Assembly: GCA_921293015.1 (NCBI GenBank)
Contig: OV121088.1
Span: forward strand, 18,637,645-18,701,644
Source of the DNA: Phorcus lineatus
Taxonomy: Eukaryota > Mollusca > Gastropoda > Trochida > Trochidae
Length of the DNA: 64,000 bases
Reading direction: 5' to 3'
Shown here: piece after piece, positions 13,201-28,200 of the stretch
How the letters are laid out: every line of letters starts with the position of its first letter
Numbering within the stretch: position 1 is the first letter of the stretch
Made by a program: the position numbers and the translations under genes
Notes under the pieces: model-generated
Seen by the model: the letters and a program-made list of their open reading frames with translations, nothing else
What the model was told of the DNA's origin: nothing
The model's database searches: none

Positions 13201-16200
13201 TAAAACTCAATCGTCGAAAATTTTCTTAAGGTAATTTATCCATTTATGTACATAGTTGCCGAAGATTAAATCGTTGAATATCAATTTATAAATCAAGGCG
13301 CATAATTTTGACGATTTTCCAGTTATAAGTTTAGTCCAAAAACACAGCATTCTGGTTTTGATAACATTAACAAGTGGGAATGTACCAAATTCACCATAGA
13401 CCATATAGTTGGGTGTACATTTCCGATGTTAAATATGTGAGAAAACGAAGATAGACATTTTCAATACCTGAAGTGTTCTCACAACCCCATATTTCACATC
13501 AATTTAAGAGAATTGAGGTTATCTTAACATCAAAAAATATTAAGTGGCAATTACTGGAAAGGTTTAATTTTCTAACTTGGCTTAATATAAAACATAGCTT
13601 TTGTTGCCTATTCAACCAATAACCGTTTAGCTGGAGTAAATTTACTTTTTTTGTGTATTGTTACACCTAAATAAGTATAACATTCAACATTTTCAAGGGC
13701 GTTGTCTCCAATATTAAAGCTTCTTTTGTATTCTTTTTTTTGATCCACCGAAAACGAGAATTTTGGATTCAGACACATAATCTCAAGGGTAAGAGAAACT
13801 ATACCAAAATATTTTAATCTAAAATCTAATTAGCTTTTCAGATGGATTATCAAACCATGTAATAAGAACGCAGCTTCAACATTACCGAGTTAAAACGACT
13901 ATTTTTGTATGTTGTAATGTTTAGCGCATCACGCCCACGTTGCTCCTATCTTAAACTACACCAAAACCACTTTAAGGAAACTACAAACCAGAAGTACATA
14001 AACGTGACCTCAACAGCAGCAACAGCGTTGCATCGTGTAGTCAGCAGAAGGACAGTGGCCAGACGTCTTCGAGAACATGGTTTATTACCTGTCCTTTCGC
14101 AGGAAAAAGGTGAGCCGAACTGACCGAAATGTAACCTTGTGCAAGAATGTTACGGCACTGGCAAACTAGCAGAGATTTTTGTGGGATAGGCAGGTTCCCA
14201 TTACCTAGAGCTTATGGCCTAGTGCGTGTATATCGCTGTAGTGTCCAGAATGTCGCGTCATGTGGCGGAGGTAGCCTAACGATTTGGTGAGTGATATGAA
14301 GCAACGGAACTGTTTCTTTTATTGTACTTTATATACCCAATGCTACATCGATCGACTCTGTTTTACGTTCTATGGTGCTTCTGTACCTTCTAAGGCACCC
14401 TAGAGTTATCACCCAACAGGACTGTGCTCGCCCTCACACAGTAATGATCACTTGAACCTTCATAACTGTAAAGACGTCAAGCATTTGCTATACCCAGCAA
14501 GGTGAAAGAAAATACAATTCAAGGCCCTCGTTCTTGTCTTGATGATTATTATGAATTCTTTAAAGAAAAACAAACGAGAATGCTCATCTATATGATGATA
14601 ACTCCCCTGAAACAATGTCTATGTCGAATGGTAAGGAATGTCTAGATATTAAGAATGCTATCAATAAAATTGAGAAAGCTGTTGCATCTATTAAACAAGA
14701 AGTGGTCTGGATTTAATTATTAATGAATACCTCATAGATGTTATAGAATCATTTTACGTCTGGTTGTTTAACCTTATTTTTGCATCTGGTTACCTGAATC
14801 ATGGCTGACTGGTATTATAAGACCCAATTATATACATTTATATCGTCCAGTAACTATCCTCAGGTGTTTGGGAGAAACTTTTTACAACAAACAGGAGGCT
14901 GATTACATTTCTTGAAACAAATAATATATTACAGGTCCACGCAGGGTTCAGAGTAAATTTTTGAACAATTGACAATATCTCGACAATGCCTGGAGGGTTG
15001 GTTATTGGCACCAGTTGTTAGCATAGAATATTGTCGGGAAATTCCTCAATTTTATATGAAACATTTGTAGTAATATTAAGTCTTGAACCACCGTGGATGA
15101 TATTTATTCTGAATATTTCTTCAGCTTTCCCATTGTTATTCTTAATCTGCCTTATTCATCTAGAAGATTTCTTAAGTCAACAAGGATGTTATGATGTCAC
15201 ACTCTATAATTCTAATGATGTTCACATTTACAAATGCCGTAAGTTATTTATACTTTTATATGCCGATGATAATGTCCTCCTATAAGAAACTCCCCTAAAA
15301 CTTCAGTATTTATTGGATAGATAGGATGAAAGCAGAACAGGTTGCAAAAGCATATCCCTGTCGTCGACACCATGCAACTTCCCTTGAACAAAAACAAGAG
15401 GAGAATGTCCATGTTCGCAAAACGCTGCCGCCATCAAATTGGTCAACTTCACGAACGCATGTTTGAGCGTCACGTTCATCTCGCTTGCTGTACACTCGGG
15501 CACATCTCAAGGTGAGTCTTGATTCGTCACTTCAGACAACTGAATTCTACTGTCCTAATGTAAATCTTATGTGTATTGTGGCACACACAAGTCGGTTACG
15601 GCGAAAGTGGGAGTAGGTGGGAGTGGGAGCTTCCCATAGCACTTCTTCACAACTTCCTTGAGTTGGCAAACCGGGTATACCACTGGCAGATGATACAAGA
15701 CTATTGTCAGTATTGAGTTGTTCACCTTATGGTATCCAATTAATGATGGTGTCATCCAGAAATATTCTCAAACCTGGCAATTCAAGATTAATGCTAGCAT
15801 GAGCATTTTTCTTTGGTTGGTTCTGCATGCAAACATACATGTCCTCATTTAGCTTTTGGTGTACAACACGTAGCAACAAAAATGACGTGGTTACGATATA
15901 TTAATACTGCTAAGTCAACCCATCTTCTAACTAGTATGATAAAAACATACAACAATGGTTAATATCAATCATATCCATGGACTTTAATTCGGTGGTTTGA
16001 ACCCATGCTGTACGTATATTGGGAATGGGAACCCGATGCTCCATTTCAGATAATTTGAATATATATGTGATAATAGTTTGCAAAGGCAGGAAAAATTCAA
16101 ATATTCAGCAAATTACCATAGGTAAGACTTATGTTATATACATGTATACAGCCTGTCAGGTGACACTCACTCCGAAAATCCTCTTTTGCGGACAAAAAAG

Positions 16201-19200
16201 TATGGTCAGCACGCGTGAAGGAACAGGTCTACAACATTGATGTTCAAAATACTCTCTGTGAAATTGAGTACAGGTAACGCCTTCATGAATGTTCATTGGT
16301 AAGAGAGCCAAAGGTGATCAAACTTTGGTTGACTGCATTAGCTAACCCTGATTGTTTTAATGATATTGCATTTCTGATGCGTATGAGACATTAGATTTTC
16401 CGACTAAATTTTCAACAAGTCTCTACAGAACTTCAGGACACAGTTATCGCTTAATGTTCTAACCCCTGATTTTCTTTTTTACGATGATTTTTAACAACTG
16501 TGGATTGACTTGTATGTTTAATGAACCCATTTGTTATCCAAATGAGCATAATGAAGCAATAGTTGACCAAACATTAAAGCCTAAAATCCTAACAGAGCTG
16601 ACATTGTCATGTCTCCAGTACCACCGATGATGGTGTGTAGAGAATAAAGAATTCGAATTTGGATTTAACCCTGGCGCGCATGGAAGATTGAATTGAACTC
16701 AAAACAACGTCAGCAGGCCGTCGTGTACACCCTGTGCGTCCACGGGTCTAGTTCTGTATTCAGAACAGAGGAAGCCATATGAGATACTGTTCCAGTGTTC
16801 AAATTGTGGGGGAAAAACGTAGAAGTTTCTAAAAGCGATTGTTGATGAAAATTAATATTTACCGTCAGTGCCTTCCGTTATGTACTCTTGCATTAAACGC
16901 ACTTGTCAGCAATTCCAATTCCAATTACAAAAAGGTATAATAAATTGTCCTTCCAACTTGAATCACGTTATTTATGTGACAAATTTGATAATGTTGATTA
17001 CGTTGGTATGGTTTCTTTTGCTCCTGAGTTTATTAAAGGGATATGTGTAAGTGACCTATAGCGGGACATAAGATGGTAAAAGAGTTGGTTTATCAACTGT
17101 GAAAATTATTTCACATTTTTTAACCTTATGCGATTATAGATTTACCCTTAATCATCTTTTTGAGACATGCAAGTGAAGTTGCTCAATGAAAAGCCTGTTT
17201 GCGTTTGCCCAACCTGTTGGGTCCGCCTTCGAGTACTGGAAGACATAGCCTGCCTCCCTGTCGTTGATGCGCAGAGTCAATCCGAAGTTGGGAGTCCAGG
17301 AAATTTCGAACCAGTACCATGTATTCGGTAGAAGGTTGTAAGGTTTCCGGAGCAGCCAAGAGCGCTTAGACATGGTGATTGCCACCGTGAGGATTCCGTT
17401 TCTGTAGCTGAAGGCCAGTCCACTATGGGATCCAAGTTCGCCCCCTGTCGTAAGGAAGTATCTGCAGCAAAAGGGAAAGATGAGAAGATATTTTAGTGAA
17501 CCTACATATATAAGTATCATGGAGCAGTCAATCTCCGTTATGAAAGTTTGCCTGTAAAAAAGAATTTTGACCATGGTCAAACTGGAATATTATTCATTCC
17601 TCGCAATTAAAAGCAGAGGCACAACTTCTACTTGAGAAAGAAGAAAATGTAAAATGAAACCGATGAGGTCCTACTTCTCGTTTGGTGTGGAATCGAGCTT
17701 GACAGTGACACTGATAGTGAATCCGGAGAAGCAGTTATCCAAGTCCTTATAGCAAAGGTCCCGGAGCGGGATCTGTACGCATCCTCCACCAGCTAGCTTG
17801 AGAGTAGGGTTGCAAGAGTCCCCCTCCAGTGAAGCATTTCCACTATATAGTCGCAGGTTATCAGGCAGCGCCGAGATTGTGCCATTACTATTGACCCGGG
17901 TGAAGTTGTACATAGTGATTGGAACACACGGCTCTGAGGAAGAACAGATAGGTACAGTTACGTTGTTTAAGTACACATAAAGGGTACAGTTACATTACTG
18001 TAAAATCATTTATTTTCGCGGGGTGTTATTTTCGCGCAAACATAAAAAATGACTGATTCGCGGGGTTTAATTTTCGCGCATATCGACTAAGCATTAGCAA
18101 AAATTTGGTGAGCAAAACTACATGCACCGTGCAGCAAAGATTACACTGAAACTAGTAATAAATAAGTTATGAAAACAATATTTATTCAAAAAGTCAATGA
18201 TAAATTTTTTTTTATTTATTGTCATTAAACGGCCTCAAGTTTTGAAGTGGTAACAATACCTGTCGCCAAGTTTTCCCGGAAGTAAACATTCGGAACGGTT
18301 TAGTTTGATCTTTAACTCCAAACAATAGTGTTTGAATGATGTGACTTCTCGAGATCTCGTTCAAAGAAATACCATACCGAACCGAAAATATACGCACCGA
18401 ATCGAAGCTCAAGCGTACCGCAATCAAAACATCAGGACACGCATATTGGCGATCAAGAGTGGATTCCGCCAGGCCGGATTATTGTGATGACTGTGTTTGC
18501 ACAACAAACAACGTGCATATCGGCGTACGATGTACACACTTGTACACAGAGTGGATACAGTTACGTTGTGACAGATTCCTTGCTTAAGAAGACAGAGAAA
18601 AGACAGGCTAGTGTACAGAGATTTTTGACAGGCGTTACTTGTGTACAAAGAGTGTAGACAGATACACGTCTTGTGTAAAAAGATTGAAGACAGTTAGGTT
18701 ACTTGTGTACAAAGAGTGTAGACAGATACGCGTCTTGTGTAAAAAGATTGAAGACAGTTAGGTTACTTGTGTACAAAGAGTGTAGACAGATACACGTCTT
18801 GTGTAAAAAGATTGAAGACAGTTAGGTTACTTGTGTACAAAGAGTGTAGACAGATACACGTCTTGTGTAAAAAGATTGAAGACAGGTTACTTGTGTACAA
18901 AGAGTGTAGACAGATACACGTCTTGTGTAAAAAGATTGAAGACAGTTAGGTTACTTGTGTACAAAGAGTGTAGACAGACACACGTCTTGTGTAAAAAGAT
19001 TGAAGACAGTTAGGTTACTTGTGTACAAAGAGTGTAGACAGATACACGTCTTGTGTAAAAAGATTGAAGACAGTTAGGTTACTTGTGTACAAAGAGTGTA
19101 GACAGATACACGTCTTGTGTAAAAAGATTGAAGACAGTTAGGTTACTTGTGTACAAAGAGTGTAGACAGATACACGTCTTGTGTAAAAAGATTGAAGACA

Positions 19201-22200
19201 GTTAGGTTACTTGTGTACAAAGAGTGTATACAGATACGCGTCTTGTGTAAAAAGATTGAAGACAGTTAGGTTACTTGTGTACAAAGAGTGTAGACAGATA
19301 CTTTTCTTGTAAACAAAGAGGACGGACAGATACGTTACTTGTAAACAAATATAAAGACAGATACGTTACTTGTAAACAAAGGGTAAAGACAGATACGTTA
19401 TTTGTAAACAAATGTAAAGACAGATACGTTATTTGTAAACAAATGTAAAGACAGATACGTTACTTGTGTACTGGCACTTCTCGCCAACAAGATTTGGCTG
19501 GGGACAATGACAGAAGTGGTGGCCCGCACAAACCCCGTCGTCCAGGCAATATGGCTTTGGACACAGGTCTGCCGGCAAAGCAATACATCATTTTAGCAAA
19601 ACATATGGCTACTATCCCAATGGAGATAACATTGCCAACACGACTCTTAGAAATTGCCTTTGCAGTTAGTACTGTGTAATATGTGTAATCTTACATTGAT
19701 GAAAAACGTAAGTTCACTCATGCCACTCTAATTTTAAAAAATAGTCATTTAACTATGCAGATAACCTTCTCTAGTTTTCATCTAATGTTGAACGTCCTAC
19801 CGTTCCTACGGGATTGCCTTTATGCAGCCATTGTTGTTGGTTTAAAATTTGTAAATAGTACGTTACGCAATTTCTGAAAGTCGCCAATAGTTTGTTACCC
19901 CGCTTATCTCGTGCAAAATGAATATTCTGATACGAGTATAAGGTTCTTCTGTATCAAACCGTATCCATGGACATTAAATCTTAACTTTGTTCATTAACTT
20001 GCCCATCTAAGTGCACATATCATGTATTTTTATGTTACTTTGATATATCATAATATTGAGAAAATAAAACTGACAACGTTACGTTCACGTTCCTTAGCGA
20101 CGTATGTTCCTTAACATAATCTGATTTTATAACCAACTAACAGTAATACTTTTTGCAGTTTGAAGCGACCAGGGGTAAACTACAGGTTTTGTATTTACGT
20201 ATAAAACTCTAACGTGTTAAAAAAAGCGTCAAACATTATCAATATATTGTATGTTATACGCATTCATTATGCTTATGAAACAATAATTGTTTTAAAATAA
20301 TGGAAATCGGAAATCTAGCCCCATCTGCGTTTTTATTCCTGCCAAATTTGAAAAACTGTACCATACATCTGACAATACACCTGACAATCCAAATTAAATT
20401 ACGTATTGCAATCGCCCGGCCAACTTGGGCATATTAGACAAAAACATTTCAAAATACACTACAAATGTTAAAAGGAATTATATCATAAACAGTTATGTAC
20501 ATATATGATATTAGAATATTTTTTTTTAAAGTTTCATAGAGAAGGGGGTTGAAGCAAATAATCTACGTTCATACATTTTTGATCAAGTGCAGCTACGAAA
20601 CCTGATAGAATGTCCTACTGCAGTTTGTTCGGAAATAGATAGCTGGTTGAACTTGATATTTATGGAAGGAGCTGCTTTTCAAAAGCTGGTTTCTCAAACA
20701 GAGCATAAATCACAATCTATCAAAGAATGAGTCCCGTCCTCAATATTAGCGGAGTTAAAATACTAATACGTTGTCTCAGGAGAGTTTTTGGTTAAAAAAC
20801 CCCGACCAAGTTCCATTAAGAACAGTGTGCCATCCAAACTTTGCTACATAACTTTTGTGGGATCTGTCACGTAGGAAGAAATACCACGATAGGTTCTTAA
20901 CTTGTTGCCACTAACATTCCATGATCATAATCAATGATGAAAAACGGCTTAAATCAGCTTTTAAGATGAGAAAAATCTGTTGTGTACAAATGGAAAAACT
21001 ATTGACAGAAACGGCTGAGGTTGTAATGTATGCAGCTTTTGAACCTACTTTAACTCTGAACTGACAAAAAAGGATGAAGTATTGTATATAAAAGAAATCT
21101 GTAATTTAGCAAATTAAAAAAATGCAGTATAAGCATTGTTATTGGATTAAGATAGAGCTTGGCTGCCGTTTTCGCTCTCCTGGTTGTAAGCAATATTGGA
21201 ATATTTTCGATATCGTTATTCATGGTTGATATAATGCCACGTATTATGAAGAAAAGTCCTTTTTTTTCATCAAAGCCCTTTTCATCAAATCCATTTTTCC
21301 TCTTTGGTATCTGTCACAGCAAATTCACTTTCCATTAAAAAATTCCTTCAAGTGTGCTTGCAATATTTAGAGATCATAACATTACCCAATATCAACCCGA
21401 GAACCGCGAGAAGGGGCACAGAGTAGGTTGTTGGGGTCAAATATATTAAAGTTTTTAAATAGTATTTTTTTTATCGAGAACTATTGGTTGTTTCTGAAAA
21501 TCAGCATGTTAATGCATATCAGCTCATTACAATGACAATAGTTTAAGATTTGTGATCGAAAACCTGACAGTGAATCGCGCCAATGTGTAAAACGTATCTA
21601 AAACGTATTGTTGGAAACTAATCCTCAGCAGACACACACATAAAAATGGGTTGGAAATGTTTAGCAGGTCAATTAACTAATATAAATGTAGAAGAAATCC
21701 GGACTTTTTAAAAAATATTTATGGCTTATATCCGACCACAATTGAAAACATGAAAATATCATCTGGGCATTTAAGAGTTAAAAATGCAAGTTCAGAGAGG
21801 CGATTTGAACTTAAGGATATATGGTATTAATAACAGTAACTAACGTACATTATAAATCCTATAACATACTTTCTGTCACTTTAAAAAGAATACAATAACT
21901 TTATTTATAAAAAGATATAAGAATATAATGATGTTTTGATGCGAACATTTACTACAAGACGAATATATATGATGTCTAATAAAATGAAATAAATGAAACT
22001 TTTGTCACATCTTCAGATGAGATATTACAATAAATAGAGCTTCATACATATAGATTAACCACAGCAACATCAATGTGCACATTACCCACAAACCTTAGTT
22101 TAGCCGTACATATCTGTCGGAAGATTTTATACCGTTTTGGAATAGAGAAATATTCCCAGATGGTATAGCAAAAATTTCAAGTATATATTTTAAAGACTGT

Positions 22201-25200
22201 ATGTTAACACTACCTCGCATTGCGTTGCACCCCTGCAGAAAACGGCAATGTTAAAGGAGCAATTTGTTCAAAAGCATCAATTAATTATGATTTCATTTGA
22301 ACCTGAAGAACCTGACCAGTAACCCCAATATATGGAAAATGTTTACTAAAAAGGACAATATCCAAATCAGTTTATATCCATGTTTCGGCTTTACGGCCTC
22401 GGATGATTCCTCCTAAGAAGTAAGAGATTGTGCTGATACCCTATAGTTCTACTGCAAGCTGAGGACTGAGTGAGAGAGTTTCACGACCTTTTATGTCACA
22501 GCCGAAGATCTCCATTCTGAAGCAAGGTGCAGACTGATAATCCTTTGGCTCAATGCGCAGCGTGTTGGTCACAATGGCGGGGTCCAAGATCAGTGTGGTG
22601 GCTTTTGGAATTGTGCCGTTGATAACCGATTCGATGTTCTACCATAAATACAAATATTCAAGGAACTATCGGTTTTGAATTATATATCATGATTTCAATG
22701 AAAAAAGAAATATATTCTATATAAATTTATTTTGTCCAGTTATTATGATCAGTTAGGTAATCTTCAATGAACTCATTATTTCAAATGGTGGGTAATTTTA
22801 TTACCCGAGAGAAAAGGAAATAAAACGCACATAACTTGAGGGCTTACCTCTTTAAAAAGAATGTATTTCTCCTCCCCGAAGTAAGGAACAAACTCCATGT
22901 TGAACCTGGTCATGAAAGCGTTGGGTGAGTGAGGGGACCCACCGCTGGCGGGAAGCTGGAACTCAATGCGGGACACCGACTTCTCCTTCGGGAGGTGGAT
23001 TTCCACCCAAGCGTTCTGAGGGACCAGGGGGCACCACGCAGCGTCGGTTACGTCTGGGAAAGGGGAGTAACATACCCTACAGTTGACATCAAACAGTGTG
23101 TTATTTCAGTTAGATTAGTTGGAATTAAGCCTACTAAACGATATCAAGAATAATGATGAAATTTAAGATTTGATTATATTGGTTTTGACTACAGTTCACC
23201 TACTGTCGAAAATGCCGTATCTCATCTTTTGTTTCTCAAAGCCTGGTGCCTCGGACGACACAAGTATTCCTGAGTCAGGGATCTCTCCAGACGCCATTCC
23301 AAGCGGTTTGTTGCATGTTCCTGCAAGTAGAAATACAAATGTTAGGGTTGTGTAAAGCGTATGACGGAGTGATTGGTTTTAATGTGTAAATGGTAGTTAG
23401 GGCAAATATAATTGGTGGCTCAAAGGGGCACAGAGTTCGTTGTTGGGGTCGAAAATGTCAAGCAACCGAGAGGTACTGATTGTTTCTGAAAATTTACATC
23501 TCAATTCTTATCAGTTCAGTATAGTGACAATAAACAGGTATACAATAGAAATTCGTGATCGAAATCCGGACAGTGGCGCGCCATTGACTCAAACGTATTT
23601 TTGAAAAATTATGTAAAGCAAACACAACGGAAATTGTAATTTGGTAGTGATTAATAGGTCATTCATCTAATATACATGTAAACGGGACGAATAATTTCGC
23701 AATTCTTAACAGGAATATGACCGTTTTTATAAGGGAACGTGAAAGTTAACATGTCAATAGACAGAGAGTTAGCCAACACGACTGCAACATTAGTCCACAA
23801 GGTGGCGTCAAATTCAGTACTCATGGCCACCATTTCTAGCAATACGTTATTGGTATCCTAAGGGCAAGGATTTGATAAGTCCATGAACTCTCTTTTAGAA
23901 TTTCTTCCCCAGTCTTCAGCTAATGTATTGATCGTTCGTTGATGTGCCTAAGGCGTGTTGTGACGCTACTTTGTATGTCAACCGATATTTTTCCATTAGT
24001 GTTCAATTAAGGTTTATTCTGATATTTATAAAGGTCACTGGAAGATTTTAACGTTTAAGTTGGTACGGTGGTGGACCATGAGGCATGCTGCATGCGGATA
24101 CTGCTGGAACAACTCCCTCTGTCGGTCAATAATGGGAGTCAACTGACGTTCGATTATCTAATGTTCGTCAAAGTAACCTGAACCAGTATTCAATGCATTT
24201 ATTGCCTTCACACAATGACACTGTCTCAACAAAATCTGTTGATTATATGAGTGAAATTGGGGGTAAATGTTCATTTTTAGAACGGTAATCAGTAATGTGA
24301 CTTATTATTTTTCATCTCACCGATAAGTCGAAATCTTTATTGATCAAGGAACAATTCTTTTCTAAAGTGTCTTAGGTTCAGATTCATGACTTTCAAACAT
24401 CAAAAAATGCGACTGCATAATTCAACGTTTTTCAAACCAGAGGTGATAACTGGCCTTCTTGGTGGAAAACCCACTGTAAGCAAACGATTCCTGCAAGGGA
24501 TATTCGAATTAGTATACAGCTGACAACGTAATATATTTTTATAAGATAGTACTACCGAAACACGATCATTTATAAATACGGTGTTTAGTTTTTAACTGAA
24601 ATCAGTGGTTCAAATGTTATATTTTTATGTTTTATGTTAAAAAAATAACCAAAAAGGAGCCAATGCACCAAGAATCTTCAGAGCTGTCATTAACAGTCAG
24701 TAGCAGTCCAATTTTAACAAATTTCACACTTCATTTGAGTTTGATGCAAATTTGTTTTAATAATTGTTTTATTGATCGGAATGTAAAATGGAACAACACA
24801 TGTATTGTTCTTTCCTTGCATATTGTCTGTCTGAGCCATAGAATCGAAAGGCTCTTCCTCTGACAGGTTCGCAAGTGGCGTCGGGTCACCGTCATATGAA
24901 GCGCATTGACAACGCGTACGGATTCAGGTACTCGTCACCTACACGTGTGTCTAACGAACACCATGTAGGGGACTGCCGACGACAGCTAGTTCAAACATAG
25001 CTCGCTCTCTCTCTTAAAACAAACACCTCATTGTCCATGTCGTCCATGTATGCCCGATATCATATTTACAGTCATTCTTATCGACAATGCTATTAACCAA
25101 ACCAACAAACGACTTGCTGAATGTGACCCGCCCAGCGCGCTCAGTGGCAGACGATTACAATACCTTAACAAACTGACGTTAACATTGCCGTAACATAAAA

Positions 25201-28200
25201 CCAGGGATCGTATAGACATCATACGATCCATGATAAAACAAACTGACGTTTATATTGCCGGAACATAGTGGTTTATATCAGGTTTACAGTTGAAATCTTC
25301 CTATCACCTCAAATATGCGTGAAGCCGTACAACAAGAGGAAGAGTCACACTAGACTTGTGTACGCATAATCCATTTTAAAGCAGGACGTTCTCTCAATCA
25401 TTGTACAAACTTTCGTAGAAAGTTCATATCAGATGGCCTCGTAACCAACTGCAGTCCATAATCACGCAGTCAGTACGTCTTGGAAAAGTGAAATAGTTAA
25501 AGATTTACCATATTATCTTGACTTAAAGACATATTCTATGTCCCTTTAACATTGCTTCTATAAAGTTCGGGGCTGTGTGACATCAGGAAGTGAATCAGCT
25601 GGAAATCGTTCACCGATCATTCTGCACATTTTGTATTTATTGATAGTATATTCTTCCTTTATGCTTTTTGGGAAGATACGTTATATATACCTTAATTGTT
25701 CTAAATGCCTACCGCAGTAAATATTGTTCATGCGTTACACTGTCCCATACTGTGATGTCATAATGTTTGTATGTATGTATGTATGTATGTATATATGTAT
25801 GTATGTTTATACATTTATTAGAAGAAAGACCATATATATATTAATATATCTGCTAAGCGTTCTTCATGGGAAGTATTTCATTATTAATATGTATAAAAGT
25901 GACATATATTTCAAACTGAAGTTTTAACTAAATTGCTTATTTTTCATACATCTAACTGTATATGTTTTTCTTTGAAAGAGCCAACATTTACGGAAAAATC
26001 AAATCTTAATCTTAATGAAAAAGACATCTCATAAATCGATGATACGAGAGGAAGTCAATAAGTTCATTAAAGTGGTTATTGATACAACCCTGAAGACATC
26101 ATTGTTGATATCATTTTTGAGATAGGCTATCTGACCCCAGTCTCCAGACTTAAACAACCCTTCCGATTTACTTGAGATGTACAGCCTGTTGCACAGGTAC
26201 CCTCCTGTAACTATGGAAAGTTATTAAACTGAGCATCGTGCGGTTCAGTAGTAAATAATACCCGGTGTCGAGCGGTTATGGCAAATAAACTCGCGAGGGT
26301 GTTGCCGGAGCAGAGTCAATTCACCATAACGCGAGGCTGTTTTAAAACCACTTCTATGTACTTCGTATGTTTAGACCTACAAATGTAATAGACAAGACAA
26401 TAGTTAGCTCTTCTTACATACATATAATGATGGAATATGTAGCATAGATTTGGAATTTGAGCAATATTACAAGAGGCAAATTGTTTAACTTCTGAAAGAT
26501 ACAAGTTAAGTACAATGCTTGTTATGGAGTCTAATTGCTCAAAAATACAAAAAAAATACATTTAGATCGATTGTTTGGACATGATGATGGGGTTAAAATG
26601 TAACCGTGTGATCTTACATGTATATGGAAACTGCTGTACTGATTTATTTATATTGGGGACGTTTAGAAAAATATTTTGATCAAATGATGGTAATTATTCA
26701 TGCAGTTGTTGCGAAATAAAGCCAGAATATAATTTCAATGTAGATATGAAATTATCATTTGTATTGTTAATATTGTTGTTTGATAGATTGATTATCTGTT
26801 TGTTTCACAAATTAAAATTAGATCTAATCTATATCGCTAAACTGAGTCTTTCTCATCTTTACAGATTTGATTTTTTATATGTGCATATAGGTAGGTTTTG
26901 TCATAACATAAGTATGTAAACAAGATATTTGGCGACGGTTCTCATGTGTAAAGCTGAATGAAATGTAGAAAGACTTGCTTTGACGCCTTTTACTAAATTT
27001 CATACTATACATCTTGAAAGCCAGGACACAAGGATAAACATTTAGTACAAATATTAAAGTTTCTAGACATAACATTGAAATTGAGTTTTTTCTTGACATC
27101 AAGAAAACAACAAAAACAAGATGTCACTTACATGTCGTCGTAACTTGGTAATCGTAGATTTAAGAAATTAATTTCACCATTTTGGAGATAAGATTAAAAC
27201 ATTTGCAAAACATTCGCATGACCAATTTACTCCAGGAGCATTTTCTTCAGGAGGAAATTTAATTAGATGAGTAATTGCGTTCGCAAGCACTCAATACCCA
27301 AGGGTGTATTTTTACTTATACAAATACACAAATATACTAATAATCAGGTCAATAAACAGTTAACGCGAACGGAGTATATCTGTACATGTCCTTTAAGTTT
27401 CGCACAACACAACACAATACCTTCCTATAAACTAAATATCACACGAAAGTTGCAAGCAGTCAAACTGAAACTACAAAAATCTCTGACCATTGATGCCTAT
27501 AGTAAACGCTGCTCACACCGTGCAGAAGCCCTAGCTTTGGTGCTCTTAAGGTGTATAATATTCACACATTTCGTAGAAGAGTCTAAAAATTGCAATTAAA
27601 TGGTTTTGTTACTTGTGCAAGGATGCACGCCAAGGATGAAGGCACTAGGAGTTATTGAAATATAGAAGAAGAATATATTTTATTGACGTGTCACACATTG
27701 TAAAAAACAATTGGAACATTTTACAAAATCAATTTAAAAAACAACACCCAGCTTTAAAAGGCTTGTGAGACAAGGATATCATTGGTAATCTTAAACAATA
27801 CAAGATGAAAAAAATATATACATTGTTAAAATGGTGTGATGACACAGTCGCAAAAATGTTTATAATACAAGTGATAACTACATGTTAATTTTGGACCTTT
27901 TACGTCTATTAAACATTTTGATTAACATGGCGGAAAGATATATAAATACATTGTCATTTTTTAGTATTTCTAAGAGTTAACAGATATGCTGAATGTTGTT
28001 ATTTCACTGACATTTCAAAATCCAACAGCAAATTGGTGTTAGCATCTGCATTGATTGAAAGGTCTCTTGTCCACGTCCTCTGCTTGTTCTTTCGATATTT
28101 GTAGACAGTGAAATGTCATCATTGTTTCGCTAGTTCTCAGTTAGCTCTCTCTATGGATCGAAAATGTCATCTTGTGTTTTGATGTTTACCTCGATAATTG

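Noticed and set aside
17152-17213. Extending gene A exon 6 to the TGA near 17152
   Set aside because: No later GT donor gives phase 1, which exon 7 needs; the ACAG|GTTGGG donor at 17214 joins cleanly and completes the LamG fold.
18767-19013. Repeated 60-codon open frames in the satellite
   Set aside because: They arise because the repeat lacks stops in several frames; the 64-bp unit shifts frame each time, and there is no other sign of a gene.
18640-19300. Regular repeats resembling a CRISPR array
   Set aside because: There are no unique spacers: the whole 64-bp unit repeats, the DNA is eukaryotic, and no cas-like gene is present.
23200-23203. Exon 2 donor at CAGTAG|GTGAAC
   Set aside because: It ends in phase 2, while exon 3 needs phase 1; the GTAGGT donor four bases earlier fits.
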